From assembly GCF_040436345.1 (NCBI RefSeq), contig NC_133221.1, positions 18,101,165 through 18,165,164 of the forward strand: a DNA stretch of 64,000 nt, in the 5' to 3' direction. Shown in pieces: positions 63,142-64,000 of this stretch. The first letter of the stretch is position 1, and the number at the start of each line of letters is the position of its first letter. The notes under the pieces were generated by a model. That model did no database searches. It was not told the origin of the DNA and saw only the letters and a program-made list of their open reading frames with translations. The translations under genes and the position numbers were made by a program. This stretch comes from Pagrus major. Lineage: Eukaryota > Chordata > Actinopteri > Spariformes > Sparidae.

Positions 63142-63722
63142 TTAAAGGATAAGTTCACCCAAAAAATGAAAATTCAGTCATTATCAGCTCACCCCCATGC
63201 CGATATGAACTCGGGTGACGTTTCATAGTCCACGCAACATTTCTGGAGCTTCACGCCAAAAAAGTATTGCGGTATTCAAATGAAGTAGCTGGGGACTTGT
63301 TTTAAAATCTCAAAAAAACAACTGAATAAAGTATAAAATGGCTCCATTCAGCTTGTCCAGCATAATCTGAGTCTCTAGAAGCCATGAGATCCCAAACTGA
63401 TCAGTAAAGAAATTATTTACACACTTTTTAAAGCCAAAATCTTCACTACAGCTGCTAAGCTAAAAGCAAGTTGAGGGTGTAAATAACATATTTTCAAATC
63501 AATTTGGGATCTTGGGGCTTTCAGGAGACTTGGATTACATTGGACGAGTTGTATGAAGCCATTTTTTGTTTGTTTGTTTTTTACGTCCCCAGGTGTTTCA
63601 GTTGTTTTGCTGCGACACTCCCGAAATGTTTTGTGGACTACAAACTTCACCTGACTATCTATCGACACAGGGGTGCGCAAACAATGACTTCATCTTCATT
63701 TTTGGGTGAACTTGTCCTTTAA
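63142..63722. mobile_element. Second Angel-like MITE, upstream of dip2b
   Basis: The left end TTAAAGGATAAGTTCACCC is identical in its first 19 bases to the left end of the element at 24860. The right end reads TTCATTTTTGGGTGAACTTG then TCCTTTAA. The inner arms share CATTTCTGGAGCTTC (left) and TTTTGTGGACTACAAACTTC (right). The element is 581 bases and has TTAA at both ends. It begins about 440 bases upstream of the dip2b ATG. Confidence 0.8.
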
Positions 63723-63824
63723 ACAACATGTTTCGCTTCCCGTAAGCCTTTCTACCGCTCAAACTGTAATTAACGCAGAACTCCACTGATATAGCATTGA
63801 ATTCCTATATCATGAGTACATTTA

Positions 63825-63863
63825 ATGACTGAATGTTCATTTTTGGGTGAACTCATCCTTTAA
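63825..63863. mobile_element. Solo MITE end
   Basis: ATGACTGAATGTTCATTTTT followed by GGGTGAACTCATCCTTTAA is the right end of the same MITE family, 100 bases beyond the full copy. Either a decayed second copy or one side of a composite insertion. The rest of the window to 64000 shows nothing recognisable. Confidence 0.65.
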
Positions 63864-64000
63864 AGCTATGATAGGAACAAAGCAAAGCAGGCAAATGCAC
63901 AGGGCCCCCAAAGGTCCAACACTCACTGTGCGGTTATTTAAATAATGAAATATGAAAGTGTAGGCCTAAATAAATTTGATCTTACAAAAGTGATCACACT

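Overview
The window is a piece of a teleost fish chromosome, probably a percomorph. Genes are split by GT-AG introns, the spacer DNA is AT-rich and full of (CA)n/(TG)n arrays, and many fish-type dispersed repeats are present (hAT-type and Angel-like MITEs, non-LTR retrotransposon tails). The species cannot be named from the sequence. There is nothing bacterial or viral here, no CRISPR array, and I recognised no tRNA or rRNA gene.

Three protein-coding genes account for the coding sequence. (1) scn8a, the Nav1.6 voltage-gated sodium channel alpha subunit, minus strand: only the first coding exon (237-515) is inside, and the rest runs off the left edge. A CpG-rich tract at 3.3-4.9 kb with a strong minus-strand splice donor after position 4644 is a candidate upstream non-coding first exon and promoter. 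(2) tmprss12, a secreted or membrane-tethered trypsin-like serine protease, plus strand, 5499-11460, five coding exons, 301 codons. Its promoter plus signal-peptide exon is present four times in tandem (5398-6885). Each copy has a perfect palindromic CRE (TGACGTCA), a start codon, a signal peptide and an intact splice donor. (3) dip2b, disco-interacting protein 2 homolog B, minus strand, 62698-17896. I could follow all 38 coding exons through compatible splice phases, giving 1579 residues with a DMAP1-binding N-terminus and two adenylate-forming (FAAL/AMP-ligase-like) domains. Its first intron alone is 24.3 kb.

Layout: 1-5 kb scn8a first coding exon and upstream region; 5.4-11.5 kb tmprss12; 11.5-17.9 kb convergent space holding the dip2b 3' UTR; 17.9-38.3 kb dip2b exons 38 to 2; 38.3-62.6 kb dip2b intron 1; 62.6-63 kb dip2b exon 1 and CpG-rich promoter; 63.1-63.9 kb upstream MITEs. 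The gene set matches the mammalian DIP2B-ATF1-TMPRSS12-SCN8A neighbourhood, but atf1 is not seen between dip2b and tmprss12, and tmprss12 is inverted relative to dip2b.

The most unusual structure is the fourfold tmprss12 promoter/first-exon array. Next are a three-level nest of transposons in dip2b intron 7 and a CA-repeat tract that starts within a few bases of a dip2b 5' splice site.
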